From the NCBI GenBank assembly GCA_021613375.1, contig CM038706.1, positions 27,345,866 through 27,409,865 of the forward strand: a stretch of 64,000 nt of DNA, read 5' to 3'. A program made the position numbers and the translations under genes. Below, piece by piece: positions 27,327-40,363 of the stretch. Origin of the DNA: Megaleporinus macrocephalus (lineage: Eukaryota > Chordata > Actinopteri > Characiformes > Anostomidae). The notes beneath the pieces are model-generated. The model ran no database searches. It was not told the DNA's origin and saw only the letters and a program-made list of their open reading frames with translations. Numbering within the stretch: the stretch's first letter is position 1; each line of letters opens with the position of its first letter.

Positions 27327-27479
27327 GAGGGGGAGGACAAGGGGTCTTTTCGGATGCAAAGGCAGAAAGTGAGAGAGAGAGAGAGAGAGAGAGCTGTTTG
27401 GAGGCTTTCTGCAAAGATGGGAACATGGAAGGAGGGCCACTTCACTGTTTGGATGCTTGTATGCAGATTGGAAGTGTAA

Positions 27480-28330
27480 AGGCTTTAGATGCCGGAAGAA
27501 TGCCGTGATATCTGCATTGTCGTAACCCCAGCCTGAGAGACCTAGGCAAATCCTATTGTGTGCGTGTGAATATAGAGCTTCATAAAGTTGAGGACCAATA
27601 TAGTTCTGCCTTTATTAGATGAGGCTGTGCTCAGGCAGACGGGATATTGGATGCAATAATTCCCTGCTAGAAGCGCACACATAGCCCCTTTTATATTGTC
27701 CTCTAATATCCAATTTACGGGCCCAAGGACTTCAGCCAGCCGAGCTCGCCCAAGTTAAAATGCAAAGTCTTCGGCCCGAGATGGAATTAAGGCCAACTTC
27801 CCTTTTGCTCTGTTGGCCAAAAGTTTGGGGTTTTAAGAAATATGCATCCCCCTCTTACCATCACCACCAATCGCGCTAATCCATGAAATGGACTTGTCAC
27901 AAAAAAGCAGCAAATAATTTAATTTGAAATGGAGTAGTTTTGTTGAGTGTTTAGTGAGGAGTTATATCCTTTTTGGAGAATGACTCGTCGTCGTTAAAGC
28001 GTTTTAATGTTAAGGAAATCATAAACAGCTGTTGACCTAATGCAGTCGTTTTGTTTCACACTGCAGAATCTGATTACTCAGATTAGGAAAATGACTCCAA
28101 CAAGGAAAAAAACCCAATTGTGCCATATGAGGCATGTTTCACTGTTTACATAAATGCTTAAGCGCCATTGTATTCAACGTCTCTTGTTCCCCTGATCCTT
28201 TCCTCTGAGTGGTTTTTCACAAACTCATTGCTTTCCATTGCTTTTCGGTAGTCTCCCATGAACCCAGATACAATCACTGCCGCCGGATGTATTTACTCAT
28301 AACAAGGGCTTAGCCATAGCTCCCCCCCTA
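27480..28330. promoter_or_regulatory. Candidate regulatory block
   Basis: The 850-base block contains no simple repeat and no transposon hallmark. It has many TAAT/ATTA, CCAAT-like and GC-box-like words and balanced composition. The look is that of a conserved non-coding element in a developmental gene desert. Conservation was not tested, so the call is an inference from composition. Confidence 0.3.
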
Positions 28331-31300
28331 AATAAGAATATATGGTGATTTATACGCTAAGCACCAGGGATTGTGTTGCCCTGGTGGTTTAAGCATTTTA
28401 CACTTTGCTAAACTCACCCGAGGCTCACTGCCACTGCAGCTGCTAAAACCCTTAACTCAGCCCTGCTGCTCTCGCCTTATTTAAACAAAAAAAGAAAGCT
28501 ATACACAGACTATCAGAAAAGAGATGACCAACATTGTTTTGTAACTTCACACTTTTTCCTACCTTTTTTCAGTTTCAATGAGCGACACAACACAGTGCTA
28601 CTCCGTTCACTTTCCAGTTGCCATAGACAGTCAGCAATGATTCTACATTTGCTTCTGAAATGGACAGGGTTTGCGATCTATTTATTACATATTTTCATTA
28701 GGTGAGAGGTCATAAAGACAGAGTGGAAGTCCTCCACCCCTTCTCACTATTTGGGCCATACTGCAGCCGGACAAATGAAATGAAATATTGGGTCTCGTCA
28801 ATAGCCGATCCATAATGAACGTGTTGTCTGGCTTTCACTTTAGAGTAATTTATATACGTCCTGATCAATAACTAATCTTCAGTATAGTCAGATGAGATGA
28901 AATAAAGTGGTAAATGATGAGACGTGGAGTTGCAGGCTGGCACAAGTTTTACATTTCCTGGACAGAAGATGACTACAGGCTGCCAAGACCTCTACAAATA
29001 AGAAGCGCCAGGTAGAGCTATTTTCAGCATTCTTCATCTTGTCCCAAACTCATCCATAAATGAAATAGCTCTACTTGGCATTAAAGACAGTTCTGACCTC
29101 AGTTCAGTTCTGCAGTTCTAATTTCTGGCAGTAGTGGGACTAGTGAAGCACATGTCCACTAATACTGTTAAGTACATCACGTCACTAGTGATCTATGATG
29201 CCCCGCTCCACATCATCGATGTTTTAATAAATGACTAGCAAAATATCAAAATGCAACATTTTATATCATATATTTTTAATAAAATGATTCGTTTTATTAT
29301 GTTTTATTTTATTATTTTAATTTTTATTTCAGCATATATCTAACAGAAAATTATACAAAAGTCTGATTAACTAAGCTACAGGTTCCATTCTTTCCAGGAC
29401 ATTTACAAAATTGGTCTCACCATCCTGTGATCCCGTTCAGTGATGTTGAGGTCGGGACACTGGAGTAGTCAGTTCATTTTTCTGTGAACACCAGCAGCTT
29501 CTTTGTTTGATGTGTCTCCTGTTCTTTGCAGCTACACCTCCTTTCAGACCCCTTGTGTCTGAAAGTGGAAGGATGGACTGAAACTGTGGATGTTTTCAGA
29601 TTTAAAGCGAAGGTTGTTTTTCTCCTCTCACTTAAGGAGGGCTTTAAGTGCTGTTCAGCTGATGGTTTATCAGGTATTCCATGTGGTTGTTAGGAGTTTT
29701 TGTACCTTTTCATTTCATTCATTCATTCATTTACAATTTTCGATTTAGAAAAAAATTCTAAATTTCGATTTTGTTTATTTCACTTATTTTCCTTTGACTT
29801 TCTCCTTAATTATGCAAGTGTATTATGTTTCTTGTGAATACTTTATACTTAATGGAAGGAAAATTAGCAGGAAATGAGGGGTCTCTGACTTTTGCATTTT
29901 TGATTCAATATTGAATTAAAACACAAGGCATCTAGATCCACGCTCCCACCACAAGTGTATACGAATGATTGGCAAAGCACTCGAGATATTAAGGGATTAA
30001 AACTTGGATCACCTGATTATACATAAAGGCAGTCCCACAGTTCAGTGTGTCTTTTCCATGTGAATTCTTAGCAAGTGCAACATTTGCACTGCATATAAAA
30101 TAGAATATATTTTGCAGTGTGCTCTAGATATATTTCTAAACCAAAATAGAGTAGTGTCAATAGTTTTAGGTTGCCCTCTTGACCTATACCTAAACTTACT
30201 CTGCAAATGCACAGCAAAGGATAAAAGAAAGGATGAGAGGCAAAAGGAGAGAGGGAGAGAAAAAGAAAGAGCAAAAAGAGGAGGAGGGCAGCGGAGAGGG
30301 CACTGTTAATTCTTCCATATCTAAGCCTCTTTGCTGAGACTCCCTTTGTCTTCAAAGTCCAAGTCATTAAAGACTAATCCTATCACTCTACCTAATCTGA
30401 AGTCGTGGAGCCTGAGTCCAGCTTTCCCTAAAACGGCCTTTGTTGATCCCGAATAGACACGGCTAAGTTTTGGTCAAGAGAGTCCGAAAGAGGGCCTCTC
30501 ATCCCCTCTTCACCCCCTCCAGTCCCCATTCTCCATCGACCTGAACCCTTTCCAAATCTCTAATGAAGTGCTATTAATGAATCTTTTCCTTCCTGCCTTA
30601 TTGGTCCCAATCTGCTCTTTACGGTTTAGCTGCAGCTTGTTGTCCAAACTCTTGATGGCCATGTAGCATTGTTGCCTCGCCATCATTAAGACATATTTAG
30701 GTTTGTTCGCGGCACATACTTGAGAAAGACTTCTCATGCCTTGAGAGGTTTGAAGGATGGAGCTATTAGAGAGTGCTGCTCAATAGGCCTCGCTGTTTTA
30801 ATTTGGAGTGCAGTGAGAAGCACTCTGGGAGAAGCATGTTGCTGGGGCCTATTAGCAGGGCCTGTGCAGGGAGATGGAAAGGTCCTCTCTGGTAGTCTGG
30901 CCTGCTTCTTGCCAGACATATATTCCATTAGAAAAATGGTTTGTCTGTGTAAGCTTACTTAGAAATCAGTATAACTTCTATAAAATCATGGAAGTGTATT
31001 TACATAACTCTGATTTAGAAAGTAGATAAGATGGTCAGCACTAATAGCACCCAGTGAATGAAACTACTTAAGCGATGTATTGGAAATAAGAAAAAATTGT
31101 TGGAGAGGTTCATGCTAAATTTTTTATGAATGCAAAGAAAGATGTCACGTTGTATGTACTGACACATGCTTTATAAGAGAGGGTTCTAAGAGCCCAGCTG
31201 TGCCAGCAAGTTACCTTTCTGAGATGTCAGGGCCTGGCAATATGATCATTTATCATTAACAAGATAAATTACGTCACATTATGTTCTTTAAAGCATATCG

Positions 31301-31920
31301 TTATCTTGGATATCATCAGTGCTTAGAGAACACTGACTAACTACATACAAAAGTAAGCTTAATCTGGCCTGTTTGTAAAATATTGAATAAACATCAATGG
31401 TATTTAGGTTTTTGTTGTGCTACAGGTGCTACTTTGTCTGTTTAAACTTATTGAATCATAGTTTAAATGGAATAGCATGATGCATAATGTGTACCATAAA
31501 AATATCTGGAAGCATTGTCATATAATATTACATCACCCTGCCCTACTATATGTACAAGCCAAAATTAACCAGCAAACGTGGTGCTACTAGTTTGTCATAA
31601 TTTGGATCTGTGAAAAATCTCTTCTTCATTTCACTTAGCATATCTTTGTTCTGATTGGGCGCTTGTACTTTTTTCTGCTCAGGGCCTGAACTGCTTGGAA
31701 CAACATACAAAGGAAGCATGTAAAATGCATCCCTTTTTTTGAAAACAGCAGTCAAATCAACATCTGATTATTGACAGCTTTTTATAGAATTTAGGTATAT
31801 TCAGGTATAAATCTGGTGTAAAATATAGACAATATAATAAGACAATATATCCTTATTATATATTAAAATGGTTACCGGGCAGGGAATAGCCCTTAGACAT
31901 GTGATTAGCATATATAGACT
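28331..31920. other. Upstream non-coding DNA
   Basis: No gene is seen. The part from 28400 to 28930 and the part from 30300 to 30960 are unrepetitive. A Tc1 relic lies at 29435-29605. A short purine-rich run is at 30220-30300. Confidence 0.5.
29435..29605 (-). pseudogene. Tc1-like transposase relic, opposite orientation
   Basis: The minus strand reads SVHPSTFRHKGSE near 29580-29545, resembling the helix-turn-helix segment of the 9.7-kb relic. It then reads CPDLNITERD near 29465-29430, resembling the catalytic-end motif. The two segments are closer together than in an intact transposase, and the frame is broken. It appears to be a deleted copy of the same family as the relic at 9720-9965. Confidence 0.45.
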
Positions 31921-32110
31921 ATTTGGTAACACTTTACTGAGGAGCTGCATTGGTATGACTGCATGACACTTACATAAGCTTTTCATAACACCTGACATAG
32001 ACATGCATAAATACTTAAAACGACATATTTCAGCAAGTCAGCTGTCGTAACATGTGCAAGGGTGAAATTACATCAGAATTGAGAAAAGTCTTCTATATTA
32101 GAACTTACAC
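31921..32110. repeat. Possible DNA-element fragment starting TGGTAACACTTTACT
   Basis: The block TTTGGTAACACTTTACTGAG is a frequent end sequence of a fish DNA repeat, followed here by GACACTTACATAAG and CATAACACCTGACATA. The other end could not be identified. Confidence 0.35.
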
Positions 32111-32352
32111 TGGTTGGAATATGCCTTTATATGCGTTTGGCAGTTCTATGTCAGTTTTTATGAAAAGGTGGTGTAGCTGTACAAATACTGGGCTTTTTAT
32201 TCAGTGAAAGGTTAATACATTAGCAGATTAGTATTGTGGAACAGGAAAAAAACATTTATTATTTTAGAATAATGCGTAGCAGAGTAATGTGAAGATTCTA
32301 TACTTAATTCTAGTCAATTCAGCAGTTACAGAAAGATAGCAGTGAAGAACAT

Positions 32353-32516
32353 CGCCGCTGTCCAAAGAAAAACGAGTACCTCAAAAACAGCACAGCAATT
32401 TTGGAGCATGTCTATTGGTCAAGTCATTGTGTAATTTTCATACAATGTTGAGAACAGCTGCTTGACTCCAGTGATGTAGAAAAGTAAACAGAAAAGTTTT
32501 TCTTTGAGCAGCAGCG
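32353..32516. mobile_element. Short MITE with 21-bp inverted ends
   Basis: The left end CGCCGCTGTCCAAAGAAAAA and the complement of the right end (GTTTTTCTTTGAGCAGCAGC) agree at 18 of 21 positions. It is 164 bp, non-coding and AT-rich. The GCTGTCCAA end is shared with the element at 25259-25465, which suggests one family. Confidence 0.58.
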
Positions 32517-34062
32517 ATACAGGCATTGTTACTTTCTTTCCTGATGTATTTTTGAAATAAGATAAGAAAGCTGTTTTTCAGTATTTGCTTGAAGTTGTGT
32601 GGTTCCAGTGTGTTGGTTGCTATCATTTGCATGAGGTGTTCACCTCCCTTTATGTAAACATACAGTGAGGTAATGCTGTTTTTTTAAATACTATAATCAT
32701 ATACTGTAGTTGTGTTTTTCAGACCTACTCAACATCTTCATGTACACAAGCTTGCTCAGACTTGGCCACGTCCCTCGTATGCTCCTACCTATTATAAAAG
32801 CCAGCCTATGTGATTTTGCTTTCATGTTTGTTGGGTAACTAAATGAAAAGCATGTGTAGTTCAAGCACAATTACGGTGCAGTAAATTGGTAAGACAAAAA
32901 GAGCGTAGCTTAACTGTGCAGTAAATGCAAGTAAGAGTCTTTATTAAGCAATCTCGGGTTGCAGCGATGCCGGTCTGGAGACCAACACACAGAGCTCCAC
33001 TGAGCCTCTGAGTCACAGACCTACTCTGGGCATTATGCCAGCACCTGGGGGTCAGGGGTCAATCTCTAAAATGTTTATGCACTGTCCTGCGATGTCAAAA
33101 CCCCTGGACTATTTGGGTCTGAACCCCAAATTTCAAAATGACTCCAAATGTGTATTTTTGTTGTCATAGGCTTGAACTCCGAGGGAGCACTGGGGTGTGT
33201 TTATGAAACACTGTCTCTGATTGTCAAAATCAACTGCTGCTGCCGCTGCAGTTAGCCGAGCAGTTATGGCTCCACCACTTTGCCTGATATTACTGAGAAT
33301 ACGAGTTGAAATGAGGGGTCATTATTTGATTTTAGATGATTATAAACTCTGCCATTGCAAATGACATTTTATAAAAAATAGGACTGCTGCTAGTAGGTCA
33401 TAGCCTTTCCCTTGAGCTGTAATATATATGTAGGTATGATGCATGTGATAGCATCTTAACAATATTAGTGTATCCGCTTATGGTTATGTTTATAGGATTT
33501 AAAGTAATTTGTCGTCATCAGTTGAAACTGATATTGAAAGGCACCTTTGCAAAAAATCTGAATTTTCCTTAAAGCGCTACAACAGTACACCAATGACCCC
33601 AAACCTTATAACCGCCTAGCTGTTACAACCCTACAGTAATATGGTGCACTTGTTTTGATATTTTTATTTTTATTTATTTTGGGAGGCCCTGGGCTTGTAT
33701 GCTATTATTTGAAATGTAAATGCTAACAGAAGTTTGGAGGCTAGTAAAATAAAGTAATAATAAAGTAAGTTACTTAGCACCTAGAAACTTAGCAAGTCTT
33801 TGTCTATACAGACCTTGAAAACAAGTGTTAACTCAGATACCATTTTAGAAATTGTTGTTAATGCAAAAAAGTTTTGATGAAACGCTTTGGTTGAGCTGGT
33901 TTACTCATTTCATGCTGATGGTAGTTACCACAGGGTTTGCTGAGTGTTTTCATACGTGTGCCATGTCTATAGCTGAAACTGTTAAAAGCCAGCTGAGCAT
34001 GTTGTCGACAGAAAGGCTTTATGTTCAGAGAACTAATATGATGTTGGTTTTCTGTATTCCAC
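32517..34062. other. Upstream non-coding DNA, AT-rich
   Basis: No gene or clear repeat is recognised. The part from 33000 to 33320 is less AT-rich and unrepetitive. Confidence 0.5.
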
Positions 34063-34545
34063 CTAAACAGCTCTGACCCGCCAAGGCATGTACTGTACAA
34101 GACCTCTAGAGGTGCTCTGTGGCATCTGGCACCAAGAAGTTGAATACTGCAAGTTGCAGACTTGTTTTTCCAGCACATCCCATGGATGCTCGATTGGATT
34201 GAAATTTGGAGCTAACACACTTCCATGTGATCTAAAAGAAAACAGAAACTTATTGTAGCAGGTGACCTGCTTCCATTGCAAGGTCCATGCTCCTGCCATC
34301 ATTAAACATATTTGTGACTTGTGCCACAGTAGCCTTTTTTTGGTTTTGGACCAGATAGCATAAGCTTTGTTCTTGCTGGTTCATGATTTGTACCTCCTCA
34401 GAACAGTAGGTACAAACCGCTACTAACTACGAGCACACTAGAAGCCATGCCGATTCTGAGATGTCTGACACAGTCATCTGGCCATAAGGCTCTGGTCTTT
34501 AAGCCTGTGCATTTCTCCTGCCTCTAACTACAAGAACCCAAATGT
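34063..34545 (-). pseudogene. Tc1/mariner transposase relic, internally deleted
   Basis: Read on the minus strand, the N-terminal helix-turn-helix part comes first. It shows GQMTVSDISESAW near 34490-34450, then LVQNQKKATVAQV at about 34365-34325. It is followed after a short linker by the C-terminal catalytic end FNPIEHPWDVLEKQV, TSWCQMPQ and GLVQYMPWRVRAV, ending at a stop at 34063. NPIEHPW holds the final Glu of the DDE triad (codon at 34189-34191). Most of the catalytic core between these parts is missing and frames are broken. The element is dead. Confidence 0.78.
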
Positions 34546-34562
34546 TTGCTTAGCATCTAATA

Positions 34563-34751
34563 CAGTGGTTACTGACCCTCCTCCCAGAGATCTACTTTCC
34601 TCCAAGCTCCATGACCTAACACTAATGCATCTAATCCAACCAACCAAGTACCGCTGAAGAAGTTAATGAGCTCGAGGAGGTGGAGTGGGTTGTGGTTGAA
34701 ATTTGACTCTGCAATAACGTAGATCTGCAGGAGCAGGGTTGGTGGCCATTG
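34563..34751. mobile_element. hAT-like MITE with 8-bp target duplication
   Basis: The ends form a 33-bp imperfect inverted repeat (24 of 33 positions), from CAGTGGTTACTGACCC to the complement of AGATCTGCAGGAGCAGGG. The termini start CAGTGG and end CCATTG. Flanks ATCTAATA (34555-34562) and GTCTAATA (34752-34759) match at 7 of 8 positions, the 8-bp duplication expected of hAT. It is 189 bp long with no coding capacity. It sits just beside the Tc1 relic. Confidence 0.68.
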
Positions 34752-35215
34752 GTCTAATATACCCTAGACGTTCTTAAGAGACACTCAACGTTTTCCCCTT
34801 AGTTTATGAGCAGCCATAGCATTTTGGCTCATCAGTGAATGAATGCTCTGTTTCCAGTTTGTACCTGCAGAACCATATCCGTGGTGTAAAGTGTAAATAT
34901 AGCCTAACATCAGGCAAGAGGTGTAAAACTGTGACAGCCTGTTATCTTCAAACAGCAGGCTTTAAATCAAGGGAAACCTCACTCTCATAATGTAAATCAG
35001 TGATAGAAACTAAGCGAGGGGCTCGAGCCGCCTGAGACAGAGGGGCTCTTTGTAGCAGGGTGCAGATTAATATCTTAAGCGTGTACCATTGTTCAGAGTT
35101 ATGTCACCAGTGGCTGCAATGATATCTTAAATTAATGAAGTGATGAAAGTGTTGAGGGAGAAGGCCTGTGATTTACAGGATGGCTTTTAGCTGATGCGCA
35201 CAGCCCCCCTTTACA

Positions 35216-35257
35216 GACACACACACACACACACACACAGACACACACACACACAGA
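35216..35257. repeat. (AC)n microsatellite
   Basis: About 40 bases of AC interrupted by single G bases. Confidence 0.95.
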
Positions 35258-36721
35258 CGATAAATCAGCTGCTGGGAGCCAGGGCCAAATGAACAGAGGC
35301 ACACGGGTTTACAGTTCAATTAGCCAAGCGCAAGGACACCAGTGCATTGTGCTTCTCAAGACCAGGTGTTAGCATGAAAGGAAGGAATAAGATGGAGGGG
35401 GGGCCTTTTACTGATGGCAGCACACCTGAAGTCATTAGCCGGTTTGAATAATGGATCATGAAATAACAGTTATTGGTGGAAGTAGACGGAGGAGTTTATG
35501 TTAAGTGCATCTTACAACCTGTGTAGTATGTGTTGGACGTCAAAGCTTCTCCGAGTTGCAGAAGATAAAAACCCGAGCCGCAATAAGGACGCAACCTAGA
35601 GTGCATTAAGGGGAGCAGATAATCCAGAAGTTTGTCCTGTGCTCTGTTTATTACTCTTAAGAGATGATGGAAGCTCTCCCATAAAACCTGACCTCCAGAT
35701 GCCCTTAGCCTTTCCTGACTCCGCTGAGGAGAAAGAGGCAGTGCTAGGGTAACCAGTGCCGTTCCGCAGAGAAGTCAATAATTAAATTCAGTCATACATG
35801 GACCGGTGCCCTGCTCCTGAACTGGTGCTGATTCCCGACCCCCTCCCCATCCCCTCAAAAGTGGTCCAGTATGCTCTCTAGATTAGCTTACGCAATGGCA
35901 TATGACATGATGCCTCAAAAAAACAAAGCGGCAGCTGCTTTGAATCGCTGAGAGATGCCAGTGGAAGGATGTGTATTGGAAACTATTATTCAAAAGGGCT
36001 GGCCTTTGTTGTTATTACAGCCAAACTATCAAAAGGATCTCGGCCTCTCTGCCCAGAGTGTTTGTGTGTGTTTTTTGTTTGGGGGTGGAGGGGTACATTA
36101 CCATGTCTTTGTTATCACCTGATCTGATGGCCTTTTCATTGCATTGGTAGCTGTTAACTGATTTAACAAGCTTCAACTAGTGGCTGTGGTATCCACCTCT
36201 CTAATGGCTGTTGCCTTAGTGTGAAGCGTTGCCTTCAGTGCCATGCTATCGCGTTCAGCCCCCAGTACCATTTGTCTCGTGAAGTGTTACTACTTTCCCG
36301 TAGCGCAGAAAGCGTAAATTCCATCACTATTAAGATCAGTCTGCTGGTAGTGCTTTGGATTGGCGAATATTCGGTGTTAAGCAGAGACACATTGAAAGCA
36401 AAAAGTGTCGTTTTTGTCATAGAATTTTAGGAAAATATTATGATGCTACAGTTTAACCCTAGTTCTATGTTTGGGTTCCATTTATGAAATCTGAGTTTGA
36501 GCTTAAGTAGAATTAGTTAGGCTTAAGGCATTGTCTTAGATTTACTGATGCAAGCCAAATAAAAAAATACCGGTTTAAGAATTTTAGAGTTATGAATGAA
36601 GGTTTATGACTGTATAAAGGGTAATATATGTATCACTGCCGTTATAATAATGGGATAATCTTGTTCACTTTTCTACAAATTTATATGTTGCTGTGTGGTT
36701 AATACATCTATAAAAACACAC

Positions 36722-36723
<2 letters not shown>

Positions 36724-36810
<87 letters not shown>
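36724..36810. repeat. (TA)n microsatellite
   Basis: About 85 bases of TA with one TTTA interruption. Confidence 0.98.
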
Positions 36811-37399
36811 AATAATGTAGTTATAAGGAACTGAAGTGCTGAATTGTAGGCCCTCATACTTACCTTCGAATTGAAGTGGTTAAAAAGAGAAGTCATTTAA
36901 TGTTGTATTATCTTAATTACATGCATGAAATCATCTTCATTCGTCAAGGCTCCCATTGTACATTGTATGGATGTTTTAGAGTTAGCAGAGTTTCAGAGTT
37001 GAGTGAGGGTATCCAATCTGAATGTATCACTGCTTCTCTGACAGAGAAGCCCCTCTCTCTCTCTCTGTCTCCCTCTCTCTCTCTCACTCTGCCTTTTTCT
37101 TTCTGGTTTAAGTTTCCTTTAGGGACTCAATGAGACCCTCAGCGTCAGATCCCATTCAGGTCATTGTTAATCGTGAGGGTCCGCAATCAAAGTGTGGAGT
37201 GTTTGGGTCAGGAGTCCTGTGATTGTGGCCTACCCCAGGGCAGCAGCGCAGCCCCCAGGGGACTCCGACCCTGTGGCCCCCGCACCACCGCACCGCTGCT
37301 CCATTATTCAGGGACTTGCACAATTAAAATGTGATCACACTTGTTGAACAAGATCTCGTGATATGACTCGTCAAGTCTTCATTCTTTATTCTTATTGCT

Positions 37400-37580
37400 T
37401 TTGTTGGCCGGAGCAGGATGGGTTACCCTTTTGAGTCTTGCTTCCTCTCAAGGTTTCTTCCTCTCGCTCTTAGGGAGTTTTTCGGACCTTGGTTTGCTTA
37501 TTTGGGACTTGGCGTGGGTTTCTGTAAAGCTGATATGTGACAACAACAATGTAAAGAAAAAAGCTCTACAAGCACATTAG
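37400..37580. repeat. Dispersed teleost repeat fragment
   Basis: The blocks CAGGATGGGTTACCC, CCTCTCAAGGTTTCTTCCTC and TTAGGGAGTTTTT are followed by CTGTAAAGCTGATATGTGAC. They belong to a sequence repeated very often in fish genomes. The class is not certain to me; it may be the tail of a retroelement. It has no coding value here. Confidence 0.5.
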
Positions 37581-38356
37581 AAGCAAAAAGGACCCTGAAT
37601 AGTGGAACGTTTTATTATAAAAAAGTGGAGGGAAAACTTAAGGCCACGTAAGTTCACTTTAAGATATTTCAAGTGACAACAGGTTTTGTAAATGTAGGAC
37701 AGCTCTTTATTAATGCTGTGGGCATATTTTACAACGCTCAGATGTTCCCTAAAGTGCCTTCCTGGGTATCAAGAGCTGGTTTTACCTAAATAAACTATTA
37801 TTTAAGCAATATTAAAAGCTTCTTTGAAGTCTTTTGGTACTGCCATGAGGTTCAACATACAAAACAATGAGATAGAAACTGATAAATGGGATTTGTCAGT
37901 ATTCCTAGCGCTGTTACAGATTTTTACCTGATATTTCTTTGCACAGAATAAACCGTAAATACATGAAGTTACTGCAAACTACTGGTACTCCTTTGTATGA
38001 ATATCATTACTGTTGTATCTGTAGGGCTACTTCTCTGCTCCCTGCTGTTCTCAGAGAGGTGGCAGAGTGCTTCACATGGGCCGAGGATCCTCTTTAGCTC
38101 ACACCTCCCGGTGAATTAAGTGACATTCTCATGGCTTCATTAGCCCCTCCCTCTCGGCATGTTTATTTGGGGGTGTTGGAATGGCACCCTCGGCCTTTGG
38201 TGACAGAAGCGGCGCATCCAGCCCCCGCCAGGTCATTTGCTCCGCGAGCAGGTGTCAGCGGAGCTGCGCGTTTGTTCTAGAACCAACCTCTAATTCCAGA
38301 ATGCGTGACCATGTTCCGCCTGGATGCCTGTGGGAGGGGCTGGAGCCGCTCGCATA

Positions 38357-38639
38357 CACTGTAAAGAATGGTTCATCAGTTCAAGCTGAAAAAAAATGAC
38401 TTCATGTGGTAAAAAGCAATTCAGCTGGTTCCATTCAATTCATCTTAAATAAATATGTTCTAAGAAATGTTTAGTTTAGATGAACAAAAGCAATATTTTA
38501 CATTCCAGTCCAGCATCACACTTTCTGTGTAATTCAGGTATTGAGATGTAAACAAAGTCATTCAGAGCGGTTTGATATGAAGCGGTTCATTGTAGAGAGA
38601 CTTTCCGACTTTCCGATCTCTTTACAGTGCTGGTGATGG
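38357..38639. mobile_element. Short element with CACTGTAAAGA inverted ends
   Basis: CACTGTAAAGA at 38357 and its exact complement TCTTTACAGTG ending at 38639 bound 283 bp of AT-rich sequence. CACTG-type ends are common in fish DNA MITEs. No clear target duplication is seen and there is no coding frame, so the call is tentative. Confidence 0.4.
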
Positions 38640-40270
38640 GAACCAGGGGTCGCCATGTCTACAACACAAATACAGCCATTTCATTCGCTATCTAAATTGA
38701 CTAGTGTTGCTCTTCTGTGCTATTTCTGTGTTATTAATGATGGTACAATAGTGGTAATGTATGTGGACTCGTTTACCGTGTACTTCTCTGTTAACCTTTA
38801 GAGGTGGATGTCTGGTTCCTACCAGTGTGATTCTAACACTGAACATTTCACATCAAACTACTCTAAAATGACTTTGTCTACAACTTATAGGGACCCTGAC
38901 TGTTAACACGTGCTTTAAAACAGTATACATATCAGTTCTGTTAAAAAATGACACAAAACAAATGAGATTTTTGCTCGTTATATGTTCATTACATGACAAA
39001 TAGATTTCTATTGAAAATAAGACAATGCATACAGATCTCTTGAGTAACGTGATGATGTAGCTATTGTTGGGAAGTTAAATTAGATATTTAGCTCACTGTT
39101 CCTCAGTCAGTGGTTGAGAATGAGACAGCAAACTCGGCAGCCTACAAGTAAAAAGATTTTGTCTGTTTTTAATAATATTTGAATGGTATTAGACATACTG
39201 GGGCCCATATGTCTAAACAATCAAGGTTCTCTTGAGTAAATTATGCAGAAATATTGATAAGTTGGTGAAGTTCCTCTTTAAACCACTTGCATTAAGAGAC
39301 ATTCAAAGAAAAACTTGCATTTAAAATAAAAAAGCAGTTTTAAATCTAACATTTTCACCACTTGTGCGTCTGACAGCTGCAAAAATACACAGAGCTGGAA
39401 GACACTTAAGTTTAACATTTACTAAGAAGTTTGTGCTAATGCAGTGTATGTAAATATAGCCCTTAGCTGAGCTAAATGTATCTCTTAACTATTTAACTTG
39501 GGACAAATATTTACATATTTATAGAGTTTTATGTAAGCAGCCCCAGCAGAGGGCTTTGATGCACAGGAGGTGCATCCAGTCAGCAGTAGACGGGTCATAT
39601 CAGGAATCTAAAAATCATGGGATCATTACTGGGCTGCTTCTTCTTGTGTCCTTGCAGGGAAATGCGGGGTCTTCACACTTCCAGTGCAGAAGCACTCTTT
39701 TGCTCCTCCGTTCTCGTGCTCACTTCTTCTCTCTCACTCTCTTTCTCTCCCTCCGCCTTCTCTTCTCCTCTGCCGCTCTCTAAGGTGCTGATCAATTCAC
39801 AGCCTCCTCGGGAGGTGTGAGACTCGTCCCTGCACTTTGTGATTGGCCTAGGCGTCGCTGGCCCTCTGCGGTGCTGTCGTCCCCCCCCCCGGCACACACA
39901 CCCACCTCTTTCCTCTCTCTCTTTCTCTCTGTCTCTCCGTCTGTTATCCAGGGCAATGCTCTCTTCTTTTCACCTCTTGCCAGCCTGCACTTTTACACAC
40001 CATGTATGCAGCCAGGACCCGAGTCATATGAACTCACAATAATCCAACATGTTCTCTCTCTCGCTCTCTCTCTCTCTTTCTGTCTTCTCGCTCCCTCTCC
40101 TCTCTTGTGGCTGGGATCCCATTAGCACACCTGAAATAATACCTCAAGTGACAAATGTTTTGGCGCTTATAGCTGAGAGACAGAGGGCGAGAAAGAGAGA
40201 GAGATACAAGGCACCCAGAGATTTAGCTATTTTCAACTTGCAATTACATTACAAACACTGTAAACCCTCA

Positions 40271-40318
40271 ATTTAGTAGTACGCTCACTGGTGCTATGCA
40301 AAAATGGTAGTTATGGTA

Positions 40319-40363
<45 letters not shown>

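Larger units (their letters stand above)
34760..38356. other. Upstream non-coding DNA
   Basis: No gene is seen. The parts from 34980 to 35220, 35260 to 35800 and 37140 to 37330 are unrepetitive and may be regulatory. A (TA)n tract and a dispersed repeat fragment are listed separately. Confidence 0.5.

Noticed and set aside
35216..35257. Repeated spaced AC blocks considered as a CRISPR-like array
   Set aside because: It is a simple AC microsatellite in a vertebrate genome. There are no spacers.
39817..40125. 102-codon Ser/Leu-rich frame
   Set aside because: It is a product of CT-rich simple repeats (Ser-Leu-Ser-Leu).
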